Shown: positions 26,348-34,038 of the stretch, piece by piece | Layout of the letters: each line of letters starts with the position of its first letter | How positions within the stretch are numbered: position 1 is the stretch's first letter | DNA from: Rhodocyclales bacterium | GTDB taxonomy: Bacteria > Pseudomonadota > Gammaproteobacteria > Burkholderiales > Rhodocyclaceae | Direction of reading: 5' to 3' | Assembly: GCA_016235745.1 (NCBI GenBank) | Contig: JACRJA010000042.1 | Location: 1-35,354, forward strand | Length of the DNA stretch: 35,354 nucleotides | Position numbers and translations under genes: made by a program | The notes under the pieces: generated by a model | Database searches by the model: none | What the model saw: only the letters and a program-made list of their open reading frames with translations | Told to the model about the DNA's origin: nothing

Positions 26348-27724
26348 TCAGCTTTTTGCGCTCGCGGTGAGCGCCGCGAACTGCTGCTGCAGGTAGCTGC
26401 CCAAGCTGGTGTACTGCCCCACGATGCTGTCCATGGCGCTGAACTGGCGCTGGTAGTTCTGCTGGATGCGCTCGAGCTGCGCCTCCAGCCGTTCCTTTTG
26501 CTGGTCGATGAAGCTCACCCTGGCATCGAGCCCGCGCACGCGCGCATCGAGCAGCCCCCCGGTCTGCAGGTCGGCGGTAAGCAGCTCATCGAGCCGGCTC
26601 GCCAGTCCCGGCCGGGTGTCGGTGCCCACCAGCATCTGGTTCACCGCCTGCGGCTGCTCGCGCAGCGCCTGCGCGAAGGTGGCCGCGTCGAACGAGAGCG
26701 TGCCCTTGTCGTCGAACGACAGCCCCAGATCGGTGAAGCTGCGCAAGTCCCCGCTGCCGCCGAGCGAATTGAGCGTGTTGCGCAGCTGGCTCTGGAGGGT
26801 GCGCACGGCCGCATCCCCCGACAGCGGCCCGGCCGTTTTCGTCTGCGGATCGTAGTAGCTCAGCGTGTAGAGAGTGTTGTTTACCGCGTTGTAGGCATCC
26901 ACGAACTCCTGCATCGCCTGGGTGAGCGCCGAGTCGTCGCGCTGCACGCTGAGCGTGGACGTCTGCCCGGGCGTATCCGACTGCAGGGTGAGCGTCACCC
27001 CCGGAATCAGGTCCTCGATCGTGTTCGAGGCGCGGGTGACGGTCAAGCCGTTGAACGTGAGCTTGGCGTCCTGCCCCGCCTGCACCTGATAGACGGAGCT
27101 TTCTGGTTCGATCTCGGGGGTGGCCGGGTTGAACTGCAGCCCTGCGAGCCCCTCCGTTCCCGTGAGCGAGAACGCTTGCCCCGCGCCGGTCTGCCGGCCG
27201 GTAATGACCAGCTGCTGCGCCGTGCCGTTGTCGACGATGCTCGCGCTCACCAGGGAACCGGCCTGGTCGTTGATGGCGTTGCGAAGGTCGGCGAGCGTGC
27301 TGTTGGCCCCGAGCGTGAGGGTCGCGCTCTGGCTGCCGATCGTGATGGTCAGCGTGCCGCCACCGCTCGGGTCGAAAGTCTGCGTGGCGCTGGTGGCCAC
27401 GCGCTGTGCCTGGGCCAGCTGCTCCACGCCGATGTCGTAGGTGCCGGTGCTCGCCCCGGCGCTCGCGCTGGCGGTGAAACCGGCCCCCGCGCCCACGTTG
27501 GCGGTGGTGGCATAGCGCACGCTCGGGTCGTCGAGCCGCTTGACGGCAGACTGCAGGGTGGAGAGCGCCGACTTCACCTGCCCGAAGGCCGAGATCTGCG
27601 TCTGCACCGTGCTCTTGCGCTGCTCGAGCGCATCGATCGGCTTGCGCTCCACCGCCATCAGCTGGTCGATGATGCCGTTGACGTCCAGCCCCGAACCGAT
27701 GCCGGAAGAAGTGATGGTAGCCAT
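26348..27724 (-). CDS. fliD: flagellar filament cap protein FliD
   Basis: Filament-capping protein (HAP2) that promotes flagellin polymerisation at the tip, exported by the flagellar system. It has 458 residues. The N-terminal D0 region (SSGIGSGLDVNGIIDQLM) and the helix that follows, VERKPIDALEQRKSTVQTQI, are highly typical. The C-terminal FliD domain includes YNAVNNTLYTLSYYDPQT, then LLDARVRGLDARVSFIDQQ, and ends in a coiled helix with a YTSLGSYLQQQFAAL segment. GAGGAG precedes the ATG, 16 bp after flaG. Confidence 0.97.
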   Translation of the reverse strand: MATITSSGIGSGLDVNGIIDQLMAVERKPIDALEQRKSTVQTQISAFGQVKSALSTLQSAVKRLDDPSVRYATTANVGAGAGFTASASAGASTGTYDIGVEQLAQAQRVATSATQTFDPSGGGTLTITIGSQSATLTLGANSTLADLRNAINDQAGSLVSASIVDNGTAQQLVITGRQTGAGQAFSLTGTEGLAGLQFNPATPEIEPESSVYQVQAGQDAKLTFNGLTVTRASNTIEDLIPGVTLTLQSDTPGQTSTLSVQRDDSALTQAMQEFVDAYNAVNNTLYTLSYYDPQTKTAGPLSGDAAVRTLQSQLRNTLNSLGGSGDLRSFTDLGLSFDDKGTLSFDAATFAQALREQPQAVNQMLVGTDTRPGLASRLDELLTADLQTGGLLDARVRGLDARVSFIDQQKERLEAQLERIQQNYQRQFSAMDSIVGQYTSLGSYLQQQFAALTASAKS

Positions 27725-27739
27725 GGTGCGCTCCTCGAA

Positions 27740-28141
27740 TCAGGCTTTCTGGTGTACGAGCAGACCCTGGAGCTTGTCGAGCGCCTGGGCGATCTCCAGC
27801 ATCTCCTTGGACGGAATCTGCCGGATCACTTCTTTGGTGGACGTATCGATCACCCGCACCACCATGCGTTCGAAATCCTGGTCGATGGTGAACTGGATGC
27901 CGGCGCTGGAGAGCTTCTCCACCGTTTGCTGCACCCGCTCGACGGCGCCCTGCAGCGCCTCGCGGTCGACCGGCGCGGCAGCAGCCGCGGCCGCGCTGGC
28001 GCCTGCCTCTACGGCTGGCGCTGCGCCCGCCGCATCGGCCGCCGCGTTCGGCGCAACTGCCATCGGCGCGCGCGGCGGCTCGGTGATCACGGCGCTCGCG
28101 CCGCCCTGCGGCAGGGAGACGGAAGAAATCGGGACGTTCAT
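27740..28141 (-). CDS. flaG: FlaG family flagellar protein
   Basis: Small flagellar accessory protein; loss of FlaG changes filament length in some species. The ATG at 28141 is preferred to an in-frame ATG at 28156 because GAGGGGAA lies before it; this gives 133 residues. The first half is Ala/Pro-rich. The C-terminal FlaG domain (about 65-133) contains GIQFTIDQDFERMVVRVID and EVIRQIPSKEMLEIAQALD, the family signature. It lies between fliC and fliD. A terminator-like hairpin separates it from fliC. Confidence 0.92.
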   Translation of the reverse strand: MNVPISSVSLPQGGASAVITEPPRAPMAVAPNAAADAAGAAPAVEAGASAAAAAAAPVDREALQGAVERVQQTVEKLSSAGIQFTIDQDFERMVVRVIDTSTKEVIRQIPSKEMLEIAQALDKLQGLLVHQKA

Positions 28142-28162
28142 GGCAATTCCCCTCAAAGCGAA

Positions 28163-28203
28163 ACGGGCGGCGCCAGGATCATCGTAGACCCTGCGCCGCC
28201 CGT
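28163..28203 (-). terminator. hairpin after fliC
   Basis: ACGGGCGGCGC (28163-28173) pairs with GCGCCGCCCGT (28193-28203), an 11-bp GC stem between the fliC stop and the flaG start. On the minus strand it is followed by TTTCGCTTT. It probably lets the abundant fliC message end here with partial read-through into flaG-fliD. Confidence 0.6.
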
Positions 28204-28215
28204 GTCAAGCCCCGA

Positions 28216-29694
28216 TCAGCGCAGGAGCGTGAGCACGTTCTGCGTCGAGGCGTTGGCCTGCGCCAGCATAGCGGTGCCAGCCTGCTGCAGGATCTGCGCC
28301 CGCGACAGGTTCGCCGTTTCGGCGGCAAAGTCCGCATCCAGCACCCGCGAGCGGGCAGCCGCCACGGTCTCGCTCGTCACCTGGTTGCTGGAGACCACCG
28401 AGCTGAAGCGGTTCTGGATTGCCCCCAGGTCGGCGCGCAGGTCATCGACGTAGGCGAGCGCTCCATCGACGATCTTGAGCGCGTCGTTGGCGCCTGGCTG
28501 CGTGCTGATGTCGATCTCGGTCACCGACTTCAGCTCGCCGTAATTTGCACCTGTGGTGTTGAACAAACTTCCTGCCGTAACACTGAAAGGTCCGGACGAA
28601 TTGAAGGTAACTTCACCACCAACACGGGTACTATTAGTGGTTCCACTCAAGCTGACTGCATTGCCTTCACTTCCTTTGACTGAAATAGATCCACCTGCAC
28701 TATTGGTGAAACCTTCTATTCCGATATCGTAGCCTTCGGCCTGAACCAGTGTCAGTTCCCCGGTTTCCTTGTCGAACGATGCCGACACGCCGGTGGTGCC
28801 GGTCGTCTGGTTGATGGCATTGGCGAGAGCGGACAAGTCGTTTTTGTCCGTGATCTGGGCCGTGACCGTCGCGCTTGCGTTGTTGGCTCCGTGTAGCGTG
28901 AAGCTGACCGTGCCTGCCGAAGCAAGACTACTCATCGTCACGGTCGTGCGGGCGGTGGCCGTCACTCCCGTCTGTTCGCTTTGGCTGTTGACCGCATCGG
29001 CAATCTGTTTGGCCGTTACGCCAGCGGTGATAGTGGTGGCCGAGGAGAGCGTGACGCTGTCACGCGGGCCGTTGATGGCGATGTCCTGAGCGACCATGTT
29101 GTTCGCCGTAGGGTAGGCCGAGGCTGCAGCGACAGCGGCTTCAATCCCTCCGGCACCGGAGCCGTTGGTCGATATTTGGTAGGTGCCGATCGAGGCGGCG
29201 CGCGAATCTCCGATCGAAAAACCGATGGTTTGATCGGCATAGGCGCCGACATGGAAAAACTGCCCGGTAAACGTTCCGTCCAGGAGGTTCTTGCCGTTGA
29301 ACGAAGTCTGCGTGGCCAGCCGGGTGATCTCCTGCTGCAGCTGGTTGACTTCTTTCTGCAGCGAGGCACGGTCGGTGGCGGTGTTGGTGTCGTTGGCCGA
29401 CTGCACCGCGAGCACGCGGATACGTTGCAGGGCATTGGTAACCTCGCCCAGCGCCCCTTCGGCCACCTGGGCGATCGACATGGCGTCGTTGGCGTTGCGC
29501 GTGGCCTGGTTGAGGCCGTTGATCTGCGCGCTCATGCGGTCGGAAATCGCCAGGCCCGCAGCGTCGTCCTTGGCCGAGTTGATGCGCAGGCCGGACGAGA
29601 GTCGCTGCATGGCGGTCTGCATGTCGTTCTGGCTCTTGAGCAGATTGCGCTGCGCGGTGAGCGAGGAAATGTTAGTGTTGATGACGGAAGCCAT
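28216..29694 (-). CDS. fliC: flagellin
   Basis: Filament subunit, exported and polymerised outside the cell, 492 residues. The N-terminal D0/D1 region (1-175) has INTNISSLTAQRNLLKSQN and the TLR5-contact segment LQRIRVLAVQSANDT. The C-terminal D1/D0 region (about 395-492) ends SRAQILQQAGTAMLAQANAS and then VLTLLR. The middle (about 180-390) is the variable surface domain, rich in Ser, Thr, Gly and Asn. Codons for about residues 310-385 are much richer in A and T than the conserved ends, a sign of recombination or relaxed selection on surface antigen. A good AAGGAGA site precedes the ATG. Confidence 0.98.
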   Translation of the reverse strand: MASVINTNISSLTAQRNLLKSQNDMQTAMQRLSSGLRINSAKDDAAGLAISDRMSAQINGLNQATRNANDAMSIAQVAEGALGEVTNALQRIRVLAVQSANDTNTATDRASLQKEVNQLQQEITRLATQTSFNGKNLLDGTFTGQFFHVGAYADQTIGFSIGDSRAASIGTYQISTNGSGAGGIEAAVAAASAYPTANNMVAQDIAINGPRDSVTLSSATTITAGVTAKQIADAVNSQSEQTGVTATARTTVTMSSLASAGTVSFTLHGANNASATVTAQITDKNDLSALANAINQTTGTTGVSASFDKETGELTLVQAEGYDIGIEGFTNSAGGSISVKGSEGNAVSLSGTTNSTRVGGEVTFNSSGPFSVTAGSLFNTTGANYGELKSVTEIDISTQPGANDALKIVDGALAYVDDLRADLGAIQNRFSSVVSSNQVTSETVAAARSRVLDADFAAETANLSRAQILQQAGTAMLAQANASTQNVLTLLR

Positions 29695-29716
29695 GAGAGT
29701 TCTCCTTGCGTGAGTG

Positions 29717-29743
29717 GATTGCCGGGTTTGGTATGTGTGTTTA
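29717..29743 (-). promoter_or_regulatory. weak candidate FliA (sigma-28) promoter of fliC
   Basis: On the minus strand TAAA (29743-29740) is followed, after 15-16 nt, by GGCAATC, which is a partial match to the sigma-28 -10 GCCGATAA. It lies about 25-50 bp before the fliC ATG, where a class III promoter is expected. The -10 match is poor (about 4 of 8). Confidence 0.3.
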
Positions 29744-29793
29744 CGGCATGCAGCGGCGGGACTTGAGGATTTTTTCGCGCCGCCCTTGCCGCT

Positions 29794-30375
29794 TCAGGGG
29801 GTTGTGTCTGCGGCGGCAGGCCGGGGCGTTTTGCCCTCGCGCCGCCACAGTTCGTCGGGCACCCCGGCGCGGCGGTTGTAGACGCGGGCGAGCACGAAGA
29901 GGAGGTCCGAGAGGCGGTTGAGGTAGCGCCGCGGGGCGGCGTGGAGGGCTTCGTCCTGCGCCAGCGCCACCACCGAGCGCTCGGCGCGGCGGCACACGGT
30001 GCGCGCCAGATGCGCGAGCGCCGCCGCGCGGCAGCCGCCGGGCAGGATGAATTCCTTGAGCGGAGGGAGGTCGGCGTTGTAGGCTTCGACGAGCGCTTCG
30101 AGGCGCGCCACCTGCGCCTCGCCGAGTACGGCCGCGCCGGGCAGGCACAGTTCGCCGCCCAGGTCGAAGAGGGCGTGCTGGATCTCGGCGAGCACGGCGC
30201 GCAGGTCGTCGTCCACGGTTTCGCTTGCCAGCAGCCCGAGCACGGCGTTGAGCTCGTCCACTTCGCCCAGCGCCGCGATGCGGCGGCTGCTCTTGGCCAC
30301 GCGCGAGCCGTCGCCCAGCCCGGTGCTGCCGTCGTCGCCCGTGCGGGTGGTGATTCTGGAGAGTCGGTGTCCCAT
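29794..30375 (-). CDS. cob(I)yrinic acid a,c-diamide / cobalamin adenosyltransferase (PduO type)
   Basis: Transfers the adenosyl group of ATP to cob(I)alamin to make coenzyme B12. It has 193 residues. The ATP-binding N terminus TRTGDDGSTGLGDGSRV starts at 10 and is followed by RIAALGEVDELNAVLG. The helical core has ILPGGCRAAALAHLARTVCRRAER and YLNRLSDLLFVLAR, both characteristic of PduO-type trimers. AAGGAG precedes the ATG. The gene lies between fliC (same strand) and the divergent tRNA-Ser gene. No cobalamin riboswitch fits in the short upstream gap, but a hairpin, CGCCAGGC (30405-30412) with GCCTGGCG (30418-30425), lies there. Confidence 0.92.
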   Translation of the reverse strand: MGHRLSRITTRTGDDGSTGLGDGSRVAKSSRRIAALGEVDELNAVLGLLASETVDDDLRAVLAEIQHALFDLGGELCLPGAAVLGEAQVARLEALVEAYNADLPPLKEFILPGGCRAAALAHLARTVCRRAERSVVALAQDEALHAAPRRYLNRLSDLLFVLARVYNRRAGVPDELWRREGKTPRPAAADTTP

Positions 30376-30443
30376 TGGGTGGCTCCTTCGTCGAGAGGGC
30401 GGCCCGCCAGGCTCGGGGCCTGGCGTTTCGTGCCGAACCTGGG

Positions 30444-30449
30444 TATAAT
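30444..30449 (+). promoter_or_regulatory. -10 element of the tRNA-Ser gene
   Basis: A perfect TATAAT ends 12 bp before the first base of the tRNA. The -35 region is not consensus. Confidence 0.5.
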
Positions 30450-30461
30450 ACCGCGCTTGCC

Positions 30462-30552
30462 GGAGAGGTGGATGAGCGGTTTAAATCGCACGCCTGGAAA
30501 GCGTGTTCAGGGGAATACCCTGACGCGGGTTCGAATCCCGCCCTCTCCGCCA
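30462..30552 (+). tRNA. tRNA-Ser (anticodon GGA)
   Basis: Full class II tRNA of 91 nt including an encoded CCA. Acceptor GGAGAGG (30462-30468) pairs with CCTCTCC (30542-30548), followed by discriminator G and CCA. The anticodon stem CACGC/GCGTG encloses the loop CTGGAAA with anticodon GGA, which reads UCC and UCU. The long variable arm (TCAGGGGAATACCCTGA) and the T loop GGTTCGAATCC are normal. The phage-derived island begins at its 3' end, the usual attachment position for tRNA-targeting integrases. Confidence 0.97.
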
Positions 30553-30596
30553 GATTTGCCAGTTTTACTTGCTGTTCCGCAGGATTCTGACTGAAC

Positions 30597-30617
30597 ACCC
30601 GCCTAAAAACCCGCCTT
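30597..30617. repeat. AGGCGGG-type repeat, left copy
   Basis: The minus strand contains AGGCGGGTTTTT and TTTTAGGCGGG overlapping each other, 45 bp from the tRNA 3' end. Both words recur in inverted orientation at 34730-34757. They could be arm-type recombinase or transposase binding sites marking the island ends; this is inference. Confidence 0.45.
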
Positions 30618-30861
30618 TCCCGAAGTGATGGGATGCGATGGGGTAAGGTCCTGTGAGACGATAAAAAAGCCGCCCAGAGACACCCCGGCGGCGGACTGGG
30701 TGCAGCGGCGGTTCTGAGGTCCCGCGGAGGTGAAGGGTTCGCCACACATCAGGCAGGCCCAGCGCGGCGACCTTCTTGTTGTGCTCACCGAAGAACTTGG
30801 CATTCGCCCCGCCACGCGGGGCGGGGCGAATCCTGTCGGGCTTCTTCGCCTTGGCCTTCAT
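30603..30861 (-). pseudogene. possible frameshifted small zinc-finger-like gene
   Basis: Two frames look coding in turn. From the ATG at 30861, 8 bp after the upstream stop, the frame reads MKAKAKKPDRIRPAPRGGAN and on to VAALGLPD with GC-rich third positions. About 120 bp in, the good coding signal moves to another frame, which reads CLMCGEPFTSAGPQNRRC, a CxxC-FxSxGxxNRxC pattern like small zinc-binding proteins of phages and mobile elements. That frame ends at 30603. A terminator-like hairpin lies inside the later part, so the tail may be non-coding. I read this as a gene broken by one frameshift; a short intact gene in either frame is possible. Confidence 0.4.
30663..30692 (-). terminator. 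rho-independent terminator of the island transcript
   Basis: On the minus strand GCCGCC and GGCGGC form a 6-bp GC stem with a 12-nt loop, followed directly by TTTTTT. It lies at the downstream end of the island genes and before the tRNA, as expected for the end of a long leftward transcript. Confidence 0.55.
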
Positions 30862-30868
30862 CGCCGGA

Positions 30869-31027
30869 TCAGCGGGCCTTGCGCGGCTTCGCGTTCGGGC
30901 GAGGCGCCGGAGGCACGTAGCCCCGGAGCGGCTGCGCGGCCTTCGTCAGCTCCGCCACACGGGCGTCCCGCTGGGCTTGGCGCTGCTCGTGGATGGCTTT
31001 CGCCTTTGCTACGTTGTGCTGTGCCAT
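30869..31027 (-). CDS. 52-residue basic protein of unknown function
   Basis: A small frame from an ATG with a strong GAGGAGG site 8 bp upstream, 2 bp after the stop of the 250-residue gene. The product begins MAQHNVAKAKAIHEQRQAQR and ends in a Pro-, Arg- and Lys-rich tail (PPAPRPNAKPRKAR). The first 30 residues are a likely charged helix; the tail is probably disordered and could bind nucleic acid. No family recognised. Spacing and ribosome site make it likely to be real and coupled to its neighbour. Confidence 0.6.
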   Translation of the reverse strand: MAQHNVAKAKAIHEQRQAQRDARVAELTKAAQPLRGYVPPAPRPNAKPRKAR

Positions 31028-31029
31028 GT

Positions 31030-31782
31030 TCAGACCTCCTCGGCTTCGGCTTCGGCAATCGCTTGACGGGACAGGGCCAGCGACAGGTTCGTGATCCCGT
31101 CTGCCTTGCCGCGGACAAACTCGCGGTCAGCCGCAACAGCGGACTTGTAGGCGAGCTGGACGCCTTCGAGCTTCGCCGTCATGCGCTTCCAGACCTCGCC
31201 CAGCATCCGTTCCGCCAAGGCTTGCACGGCGAACGGGCGGCGATCCTTCGGGCGGCGGTCGATCACGGTGGCGATGGCGGCGCCAAGCACCATGTCCCCG
31301 GTCATGATCGCGGTACGGGCGGCAGTTTCGAGTTCGACCGGGCCAGCGCCTTCGAGCTGGAGCTGGTATTGGGTGCGCTTCGGATCGCCCAAGGCGACAC
31401 GGCCCAGCATCGTCGCGGGCGAGGTGTACACGGCTTGGATGGCGGCGGCTTCCGCGGCGTAGGCTTGCAGTCCCTTGAGCATGGCGGCGCGTTCCGCTTC
31501 GGAACTGGCGATGAGCTGGCGGTGAAGGTTTGCGGCCTTGTTCGCGGCGTTCTTCTTGGCGAAAGCGCGAGCGGTGGCGCGATCCTCGGGCGAGGCGGAG
31601 GTGATGAATTCTTCGGCTTCCCGGGTGTAGTTGTTCCGGGCGTCCATGACCATGTTTTGCAGCTTCTCAACCTTGCGGGAGAAGGCGGCGGCCGTTTCGG
31701 CAGCACGGTCGCTGAGGTATTGCGCGCGTTCCTCGTTGAGCGTCACGCCGGAGGGAACGGTGTTGAAGTCGATGGTTGCCAT
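31030..31782 (-). CDS. 250-residue helical island protein, function unknown
   Basis: The ATG at 31782 is chosen because ACAGGAGC lies 9 bp upstream; the longer in-frame start at 31824 has no such site. The product begins MATIDFNTVPSGVTLNEERA and is almost wholly predicted helix, rich in Ala, Glu and Arg, without membrane segments, signal peptide or cysteines. A central Gly/Pro-containing stretch (about 140-160, RVALGDPKRTQYQLQLEGAG) may be a hinge or strand pair. It has its own promoter, unlike the terminase genes, which suggests stronger or later expression. A structural or scaffold role is possible by position after the terminase but is not shown. I do not recognise the family. Confidence 0.75.
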   Translation of the reverse strand: MATIDFNTVPSGVTLNEERAQYLSDRAAETAAAFSRKVEKLQNMVMDARNNYTREAEEFITSASPEDRATARAFAKKNAANKAANLHRQLIASSEAERAAMLKGLQAYAAEAAAIQAVYTSPATMLGRVALGDPKRTQYQLQLEGAGPVELETAARTAIMTGDMVLGAAIATVIDRRPKDRRPFAVQALAERMLGEVWKRMTAKLEGVQLAYKSAVAADREFVRGKADGITNLSLALSRQAIAEAEAEEV

Positions 31783-31891
31783 GTTTTGGGCTCCTGTCTC
31801 AGTTATCACAACCGGATGGCCCAAGTCACGTAACCGGCGGGGCTCATCCCACTATCAAGGTGCGGCCGCAACAATGACCACACTTTCAGTA

Positions 31892-31921
31892 AGTATAAGG
31901 TCCCGATCCAGCGCGCGGCAA
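31892..31921 (-). promoter_or_regulatory. promoter of the 250-residue protein gene
   Basis: On the minus strand TTGCCG (31916-31921) and TATACT (31892-31897) are 18 bp apart, with an AT-rich tract directly upstream (31921-31972) that could act as an UP element. The predicted transcript has a leader of about 100 nt. This is the largest gap within the island's gene array. Confidence 0.55.
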
Positions 31922-31946
31922 GAAATTTATATTGTATATTAATGGC

Positions 31947-32210
31947 TTAATTTACTTTTTTAGGTTCTGTCGGGGTGCAAATGATGATCCGGTCCAGCGG
32001 ACGCGACAAGTCTTGTCGGCACTCCAGGCGCTCGAACTGGCGCGCGGTTTCTCGGGGCGTCTCCTGAACCCGGACGGGAGGCGCGAGGCGCGGCGAGAAG
32101 CTACCGATCTGCGCCCGGCGGAGGGATTCCTGGGCAGAGTACAGGGGGCGGTCCTCCGCTGCCACTACGGTGGCGAGAATCAGCAGCGCGACGGCTACAA
32201 GAACGCGCAT
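31947..32210 (-). CDS. small exported protein of unknown function
   Basis: An 87-residue protein with a clear Sec signal peptide: MRVLVAVALLILATVVAA, then ED, with a likely signal peptidase I site after VVAA. The mature part is about 69 residues, contains two cysteines (CRQDLSRPLDRIIIC) that could form a disulfide, and has no lipobox. GAGGAGG lies 7 bp before the ATG. It starts 12 bp after the large terminase stop. Its place in a phage-like array could suggest a role in lysis or the envelope, but nothing in the sequence identifies it. Confidence 0.65.
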   Translation of the reverse strand: MRVLVAVALLILATVVAAEDRPLYSAQESLRRAQIGSFSPRLAPPVRVQETPRETARQFERLECRQDLSRPLDRIIICTPTEPKKVN

Positions 32211-32222
32211 GGCGGGACCTCC

Positions 32223-33626
32223 TCAAACGTACATGACACGGTCGCCGGTATCGGGCAGGCGCGGCCGCGGTCCGGCGAAGTCGCCCACGGTCACGAGGCC
32301 CGAAGCGGACCCGGCCAGCCCGTAGCTGGTCGCATCCAGCCAATGATCCACGGCCTTCGTGTCCACATCCTCCGGGTTGCGGGGATCACGTGGAAGGCTG
32401 GGTACGGTGCGGAGCCATCCGGTGCAGCGGCTCGCCACGTAGAACTCCCGCGCAATCATCCTCTGCTTCAACGCCTCGAAGCGCGGCACGCGCGGACCTT
32501 TGCGAGCGGGCGAGACGCGAACCCCGGCGGCGCGGAACAAGTCGCTGATGCTGTCCTCGTGACGCCCGGCGGTCTTAGCTTCCGCGGCGGCGTCAATGAC
32601 GCCACGCGCACGGACACCGGAGCGGGCGCACATGGCATGCAGGGCGGGCGCAATCTGCGACGGCGAACGGCCCGTGCCGCGGGCGATGTTGCGCGGGTCG
32701 AACTCCGCGTGCTCGTCGTACACAACAACGCTTCCCTTCGGCATCACCCGATCATCCGGGAGCCGCACGTCGTAGGCGAGCGTGCCCATGAGCAAGGCGA
32801 CGCATGGCGCGGCGCTACCCCAGTCAATGGCGAGCTTGAGCGATGCGAACAGGTGCGGCGGGAGGTCATGGTGGTCGATCACCATTTCATCATCCCGCCA
32901 CGATCCGGCGAAGAAGTCCCCCGTGATCGCTGACCAATCGCCGTGCCGGTGCGCCTTGTACAACGCTGGGTCGGTGGTGCGCAGAACCTCGAAGTTGCGT
33001 TGGTACGCCTCCGGGAGGTGCGGGTTTGAATCGACCGTTGAGGGCGCATAGACCCACTTCTGGTCTGCGAACTCGAAGATTGCCCAAGGGTTGCGCGTGG
33101 TGACGTACCGCTGCGCGAGTGCGGAATGGTTCGCCCCGCCGGGGTTCCCGGCAAGGATCATGCGGAGCGGGACGCCCGGAGCGCGCAGCGACAACCCGAG
33201 CTGGTCGATGACTTCCAGCGGCGGGCCTTCGCCCGCTTCGTCCACAATCACGAGGCTGTAGGTGTGGCCCTGAATCGTGTCTTGTAGGGCGCTCACGGAC
33301 TCGCAATGCGTCATGAAGATCGCCGCGCCGTTCGGGAGCCGGAACACGTTGTCATTCATGTTGTAGCTGACGCCCGACCCGAAGGCCGACCGCAACAGAC
33401 CGCGCAACTCCTCCGCGAACTGGAGCAACGATTTCAACCGGCGGCGCGTCACGAGGACCCGTGCGCGCGGGCCGTATTGCTGGACGTGTCGCAGGATCAG
33501 AAGCATCAGGGCAAAGGACTTGCCGCCCCCGCGACCCCCGCCAAGGAACAAGAACACGTCCTCCGGCACCGCCAGCACGCGGGCCTGAAAGGCAGTCGGG
33601 CAGATCACGTTATCAATCTTGAACAT
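32223..33626 (-). CDS. phage terminase large subunit
   Basis: DNA-packaging motor and nuclease of tailed phages, 467 residues. Walker A is GGGRGGGKS (29-37), with a large-terminase style glycine-rich loop. Walker B is LVIVDEAGE (125-133), including catalytic Glu130. The C-terminal RNase H-like nuclease has acidic residues at Asp268 in AIDWGS, Asp345 in GVIDAAAE and Asp427/Asp431 in DHWLDATSYG. Length and domains look intact. It overlaps the small terminase-like gene by 14 bp. No portal or capsid gene follows it, which is unusual for a prophage. Confidence 0.92.
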   Translation of the reverse strand: MFKIDNVICPTAFQARVLAVPEDVFLFLGGGRGGGKSFALMLLILRHVQQYGPRARVLVTRRRLKSLLQFAEELRGLLRSAFGSGVSYNMNDNVFRLPNGAAIFMTHCESVSALQDTIQGHTYSLVIVDEAGEGPPLEVIDQLGLSLRAPGVPLRMILAGNPGGANHSALAQRYVTTRNPWAIFEFADQKWVYAPSTVDSNPHLPEAYQRNFEVLRTTDPALYKAHRHGDWSAITGDFFAGSWRDDEMVIDHHDLPPHLFASLKLAIDWGSAAPCVALLMGTLAYDVRLPDDRVMPKGSVVVYDEHAEFDPRNIARGTGRSPSQIAPALHAMCARSGVRARGVIDAAAEAKTAGRHEDSISDLFRAAGVRVSPARKGPRVPRFEALKQRMIAREFYVASRCTGWLRTVPSLPRDPRNPEDVDTKAVDHWLDATSYGLAGSASGLVTVGDFAGPRPRLPDTGDRVMYV

Positions 33627-34038
33627 GAATCACCCTCGCGTATTCCTCCGGGCTCAGGGCCGCATTGATTTGAATGAGGACGCGGGGCGCTTCGCCGGGG
33701 CCGTCCTCGCGCCCGATCTTGTAGAGCTTGTCGCCCAGCCATTCGGCGGCGCGGGTGTCGCCTTCCTTCATCCGGGCGCGCATGACGGCGATGACCTCGC
33801 CCGCGCCCTCCGCCCGCCCTTCCTCGATTGCCAGCGCCAGCGGTGACATCTCGCCTTCCGCGTCATCCTTCTTGAGGGCGTTCCACTGCGCGGGGGATAG
33901 CCCAAGAGTTCGGCGGATGGCGTGCTCACGGCACCCTTCGGCGGCGAGTTCGCGCACGATGTTCAGCGCGTCAGCGGGCAGACCCTTCGTGGCGAGGTCG
34001 CGGACGATACCCTTGGTGAGTTGGGTGTTGCGGCTCAT
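33613..34038 (-). CDS. terminase small subunit-like DNA-binding protein
   Basis: A 141-residue protein directly upstream of, and overlapping, the large terminase gene. The N-terminal part (about 10-60) is helical with a helix-turn-helix-like segment, ELAAEGCREHAIRRTLGLSP, that would recognise packaging sites. The C-terminal half has EGAGEVIAVMRARMKEGDTR and AAEWLGDKLYKIG, an arrangement seen in small terminases with repeated helices. It starts within the stop codon of the recombinase-like gene (ATGA overlap). The function is inferred from position, size and fold. Confidence 0.7.
   Translation of the reverse strand: MSRNTQLTKGIVRDLATKGLPADALNIVRELAAEGCREHAIRRTLGLSPAQWNALKKDDAEGEMSPLALAIEEGRAEGAGEVIAVMRARMKEGDTRAAEWLGDKLYKIGREDGPGEAPRVLIQINAALSPEEYARVIHVQD

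Noticed and set aside
25652..28453. 933-codon plus-strand open frame over fliT to fliC
   Set aside because: Antisense shadow of fliS, fliD, flaG and fliC; no ribosome site or family motif.
29794..30461. Cobalamin riboswitch upstream of the adenosyltransferase gene
   Set aside because: The gap to the tRNA is under 90 bp, has only one short hairpin, and is too small for the aptamer.
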